Source: Phytomonas francai
Taxonomy: Eukaryota; Euglenozoa; Kinetoplastea; Trypanosomatida; Trypanosomatidae
DNA length: 64,000 nt
Direction of reading: 5' to 3'
Assembly (NCBI GenBank): GCA_001766655.1
Contig: MJCC01000001.1
Coordinates: 1,632,951 to 1,696,950 of the forward strand
Below the pieces are notes generated by a model. The model was given only the letters and a program-made list of their open reading frames with translations, ran no database searches and was not told where the DNA came from. Shown here piece by piece: positions 60,330 to 64,000 of the stretch (positions within the stretch are counted from its first letter, which is position 1; each line of letters begins with the position of its first letter). Both the position numbers and the translations under genes were made by a program.

Positions 60330-61196
60330 ATGGTAAAGAAAAAGGTGCGGGACCTCTGGCAGGAGGGCGCGGCCGCCGCGAGGGCCTCCCCGGCGGCGGT
60401 AAAGGAGGCCCCGCGGCGGCCGCGGCGGATGGCCCCGTGCCGGCCGAACCGCCGCCAGGCCGTCGCCGTCCCCCACCCCGGCCAGAGCTACCACCCCACC
60501 GACGACGACCACCAGGCCGTCCTCGCCAAGGCCGTGCGAACGCTGAATAAAAAGAAGGCCGCGGACGCGAAGTTCGTGCGCACGATCACGATGGGGCGGG
60601 ACACGAAGGTCCGCGGGAACTTCTCCGCCGACAAGACGTGGGAAGAGGAGGTCGCAAAGGCCCCGCCCCCCCGCCCACGCGCGCCGAAGGCACCCGAGGT
60701 AGTTAAAAAAGAGACCGCGAGGAAGAAGAAAAAGGAAAAGAAGAAGAAAAAGCTCGGAAAGGTGGGATCGGCGCGCGAGGCGAGGTCCGCCATGCGTCAC
60801 CGCCGGCATCCCAGCCGAAAGGTCGTCGAGCACGAGGCCGAAAAGCTGGACGGGATCCTCAAAGGGCATGCCAAGCGGCAGGAAAAGCTCGCCGACGCGC
60901 GCGCTAAGCGGCGTGAGATTAAAAAGGAAAACCTTCAAATTAAGCATTTCGGCCGCCACTACCATACGCCGCTCGTCGTGGATGTCTTACCGAGTGAAAA
61001 TCTCGTCGGGTCGCTTCGACATATGAGCGGAGGCGTGGTGCATCCGGTCCTGGAGCGGATGAAATCCCTGGAGGAGCGTAACTTAATTCCCGCTCGCATG
61101 CGGCATACCTACAACAAACGAAGGATTCTCAAACCTAAAGGGGAGCTACGGCTCAAAAAAGAAACCGTTGGGGTTCTTCCAGAGACGTCGTTCTAG
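60330..61196 (+). CDS. NOP53: NOP53-like ribosome biogenesis factor
   Basis: A 288-residue basic protein with NOP53 landmarks: KVRDLWQEG at ~5, VAVPHPGQSYHPTDDDHQAV at ~50 (family: P..G.SYNP...DHQ.L), a long Lys/Arg helical middle (~125-200; ETARKKKKEKKKKK core) and the C-terminal LKPKGELRLKKET segment (family: [RK]PK..L.L). NOP53 is a nucleolar factor that recruits the exosome helicase MTR4 to pre-60S particles for 7S/ITS2 processing. Length is short compared with yeast (455) but the terminal signatures are retained. The first half is strongly GC-rich, the second half less so. Confidence 0.8.
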   Translation: MVKKKVRDLWQEGAAAARASPAAVKEAPRRPRRMAPCRPNRRQAVAVPHPGQSYHPTDDDHQAVLAKAVRTLNKKKAADAKFVRTITMGRDTKVRGNFSADKTWEEEVAKAPPPRPRAPKAPEVVKKETARKKKKEKKKKKLGKVGSAREARSAMRHRRHPSRKVVEHEAEKLDGILKGHAKRQEKLADARAKRREIKKENLQIKHFGRHYHTPLVVDVLPSENLVGSLRHMSGGVVHPVLERMKSLEERNLIPARMRHTYNKRRILKPKGELRLKKETVGVLPETSF

Positions 61197-61750
61197 TTTT
61201 CGATCGCAAGATAATTATAAGTGCGGAAGGTGGGGAGGCATGCCATCCCGAAAAAAAAAACACAAAGAAAGGAGGAGAAACAAGCTGTACTGGATTCGAT
61301 ACCGTTTTTCGTCGTCATTATGTCCTTGGTTGTTGTCGTTGTTCTTTTTGTTATTCTGCTTGATGGTTTTTTTTTCTAGACAGTTCGCGTAAATTCCTCA
61401 CTTCACTCGTTAAACGATTAAGAAGGAAAAGGAAATAATTAATTCAATTACTAAATTGGATGCAATTGAATTGATGGGACGATACCATCTTTTCATTTGT
61501 TCTTAATAAGTTGAACAAATTATTTGCAGGTTTAGCTATGCAGCTTGGAGATGATACGATTTCTAGGTATCCATTTGTTAATGCAGGAAAATTCTTTAAT
61601 TTTAATCAATCCTTTTGTTCTACTATTTGAAAATAGACAACAAGGAAAAAATAGCTCACATATACACGCTTATTTTAGTTAGCTATCATCTAAGCATTAG
61701 TTTTCCCATTTTGATTCCCCTTCTTTTTTCCCACTAAGCGCATTGGATTC
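61197..61750. other. AT-rich intergenic region
   Basis: No gene. A pyrimidine-rich tract (61715-61731) ending in ACTAAG (AG at 61737-61738), 13 bases before the ATG, is a candidate acceptor for the USO1-like gene. Confidence 0.5.
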
Positions 61751-64000
61751 ATGAGCATTCTCTTTAAGTTAGTACTAGGCCAAAATGTGGTTCACCCGAG
61801 GATCCAACCCAGCAGCAAGGACTCTGACGATCCAAGGGAGGGAGGAAAAGCTACAATCCCGGAGACCACCAGCTTTAGTAAATTAAAAGCAAACCCCTCG
61901 GGCGTAGTAGTAAAAGTTAACGAGACTCACAGCCACACCGCCTCTGATTTCTCACAAGGGAATCAAAACCGCGCTTCAAAATCCTTTATAGAGGCAGCCT
62001 CCTCCTCACCTCCGCCCGCATCGTCATGGCAATCCGCAGAAGTTATAAATAAATTAGCTATTGAACAGAGCGGAGGCAAGCAAGTGGAAGACGATCCGCC
62101 ATCTATTCGGACGTTAATCTTGCGTTTTCAAACGTGCACGGTCGCGCAGGATCTTCGCGATGCGTTAAACACGCTTACCGAGTGCGCAGAGCTCCCTTAC
62201 CAGATGGAAACGCATGAACTGACGTCGCTTATGAATCTCTTATCCACGCATAGAGATGATTCTGAAGTCGTTGAGGCGGTTTTACATATTTTGCTCAATC
62301 TTACGGATGCCTCGATCTATCCGGATATGATGAATGAGGAAGATGATAACGGCAGGGCCTCCCTTGCGTCCAAAGCCCACCACCGTGTAGTAACTTCAAA
62401 AGAAAAACACGCGATTTGCGATCGCTTCGGGCGAGCGATGTTTGACGGGATGCCGCTTTTTTTAGATTTATTAAAGGAGGATGAGAGTCCGCAAGCCTTC
62501 TCCGTGGCATCGCGGGCCTCGACTTTTTGTAGCCGTTTACGCGTGGTGCAGATTTTTCGCCACCTGCAGGATATCGATCCCGCGCTTTTACAGCGGTCAT
62601 TTCTCGACTCCCACGAGATCGGGATGATGGTAGATTTACTTAAAGACCAGCGAAAGGGTGGGTCCTTACGTAGTGAGGTGCTGGAATTACTTTCCGCACT
62701 AACGGCAACCGATGGGGATTTGCAGACGATCGTGGCATTCAACAACGGCTTTGAACTTCTTTTCCGGATGATTGAGGATGAGGGTGGGATCGACGGCGGC
62801 GCGATTGTAGCAGATTGCCTTACCGTGATCCACAATATGCTGCGCGGGAATCGGCAAACACAAAAGCTTTTTAGAGAAATGCGCTGCGCAACGCACTTGT
62901 GCGGGCTTTTTAGTGCGTTTGCGGGAAAATACACCCTTAGCGTAGGAAAGAGCTCATCTTCCACCACGGCTAATTTTGCAAAAGCCGATAGGGTTGACCC
63001 AACGACAGCAGTGGCGGCCCCATTATCGGTCACACAATCCAGTCTCATAATGACGGCCGTATTTATCCTATCGTGCATTTTGAAAGAGTCAGATGCCAGC
63101 GAAGAGTTGCAACTGACACAAGAAGGCTTGCGGGAGTGCGGTGTTCTCGGACCCTTGGTGAGCTTAGCTTTCTGCGGGTGTTTGATGGATGAGGGCGTTC
63201 GCATCGAATCCTTGCGCGCGCTGGCGAGCCTTCTGAAGGGTTTCCCCCCCGCCATCAACGATTTTCTGCGCTCGGCGAATGTCACGACGTTAGTTCGCGC
63301 GCACCCCTCCTGCAAAACGGTTTCGTGGTCTCCGTTTCGCGCCGTGTTGGAGTATCTCTTCACCAGCGATGACGCTACCTTATTAGGCGCCTGTGAGCAG
63401 CTTACCCGGACGCTTTTAAGCCCACCGAGCTGCCAAGAAGCGGTCGCGCGCGCCCTGTTGGATCGCTTCGGGCCATCCGGGAAGGCGGTCAGCTTCACGG
63501 GCGACGAGCATTATGCATTGACATCCTGCGGAGAGGCGTTCGCGTGCGCGTTGGTAGAGCCCACGCCGAGCGCGGCCGGGAAATACTACGCCGGCCTCCT
63601 GCTCACGGAGGTGCTCCCGCTCCCGGGCGTTGTGGATCGTCTGGCGGAGGTGCCGTGGGGCGCGGGCCCGTCCGAAGCCGCGCCGGCGACGTTCTACGAC
63701 GCCTTCGCCGCGTCCTTCGCGCGCGGCGTGCGGGGGGCGATGGACGCGGCGGCCCTCGGCGCCTACGCGCGCGCGCTGCTCGCGTGGCCGGCCNCCGCGC
63801 CCCCGCCGCGCTCCGCCTCCTCGCGGCGCACCTCGCCGCCGGCGGCGCCCTCGAGGACCTCCACGACGCCGCCTTTTCGCGCGCCCCCGCGGCCGAGGAC
63901 GAGGACACAGGGGACGATGCAGGGAGAGCTCTCGAGGGGGAGCCAGGGAAAGTTACAGGGGGGGGGAGGAAAGGGAAGGGGGAGGCCGCAGGTGTGACAG
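61751..64000 (+). CDS. USO1: USO1/p115-like vesicle tether (3' partial, frameshift at an N)
   Basis: An armadillo-repeat protein running off the window. After ~115 Ser-rich residues, the globular head matches USO1/p115: LRDALNTLTECAELPYQ, MVDLLKDQRKGGSLRSEVLEL, QTIVAFNNGFELLFRMIEDEG (p115 QKIVAFENAFERLLDIITEEG) and GGAIVADCLTVIHNMLRGN (p115 GGIVVEDCLILLQNLLKNN). p115 tethers COPI and COPII vesicles to the Golgi with GM130 and Rab1. An insertion-like acidic stretch with NEEDDNG interrupts the head. An N at 63794 changes the frame: the +1 reading after it (APAALRLLAAHLAAGGALED) is open to the window end, whereas the original frame meets a TGA at 63995, so the gene continues beyond. The coiled-coil tail is not included. 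Confidence 0.78.

Noticed and set aside
1..64000. Transposons, viral genes, CRISPR arrays or bacterial transfer
   Set aside because: No transposase, reverse transcriptase, capsid, terminal repeat or CRISPR repeat seen; all repeats are minisatellites or microsatellites.

Overview
The window looks like nuclear DNA of a unicellular eukaryote, most probably a kinetoplastid or close euglenozoan relative. That is an inference from layout. Every gene I can support (20 intact or partial genes plus one broken gene) lies on the + strand over the full 64 kb. All open frames run uninterrupted by introns. Intergenic DNA is AT-rich, and several genes are preceded by a pyrimidine tract and an AG within about 120 bases of the ATG, as expected for polycistronic transcription with spliced-leader trans-splicing. 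TAA, TAG and TGA all serve as normal stops, so the genetic code is standard. I saw no rRNA, tRNA, transposon, CRISPR array or viral gene.

Layout: (1) 1-2563, the 3' part of an ATG2-like lipid-transfer protein holding a 155-base N gap and a 27-bp minisatellite; (2) 3469-7098, a DEAH-type helicase with a DDFH motif II and a 24-bp minisatellite; (3) 7871-11629, unrecognised large protein; (4) 12130-14483, two probable mitochondrial proteins, the second a PAM16/TIM16 homologue; (5) 15599-18838, CaMKK-like kinase; (6) 18839-21106, the longest stretch without a convincing gene; (7) 21107-23851, transportin (karyopherin beta-2); (8) 24963-26420, prolidase; (9) 26921-27532, DUF1764 protein; (10) 27826-30279, SET protein with a second degenerate SET-like module; (11) 31013-34891, unrecognised; (12) 36032-36565, SPT4; (13) 37028-38383, START-domain protein; (14) 38726-44113, LRR / NACHT-like / WD40 giant without a Walker A; (15) 45091-47924, ubiquitin-specific protease with one assembly frameshift; (16) 48454-49644, PX-BAR sorting nexin; (17) 50376-51539, single-pass membrane protein; (18) 52930-57424, wreck of a TRIP12/UFD4/UPL3-type HECT ligase; (19) 58693-61196, two nucleolar-type basic proteins, the second NOP53; (20) 61751 to the end, USO1/p115 tether.

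The genes are a functionally mixed set (membrane traffic and lipid transfer: ATG2-like, START, sorting nexin, USO1; nuclear: transportin, SPT4, SET, NOP53; ubiquitin: USP and HECT), as is usual in kinetoplastid polycistrons, so co-location says little about shared function. The most notable points are the strand uniformity, the sharp GC-rich patches inside single genes, the degenerate second SET module, the P-loop-less NACHT/WD40 protein, the DDFH helicase, and the multiply broken HECT ligase that keeps its catalytic cysteine but lacks most of its HECT domain.
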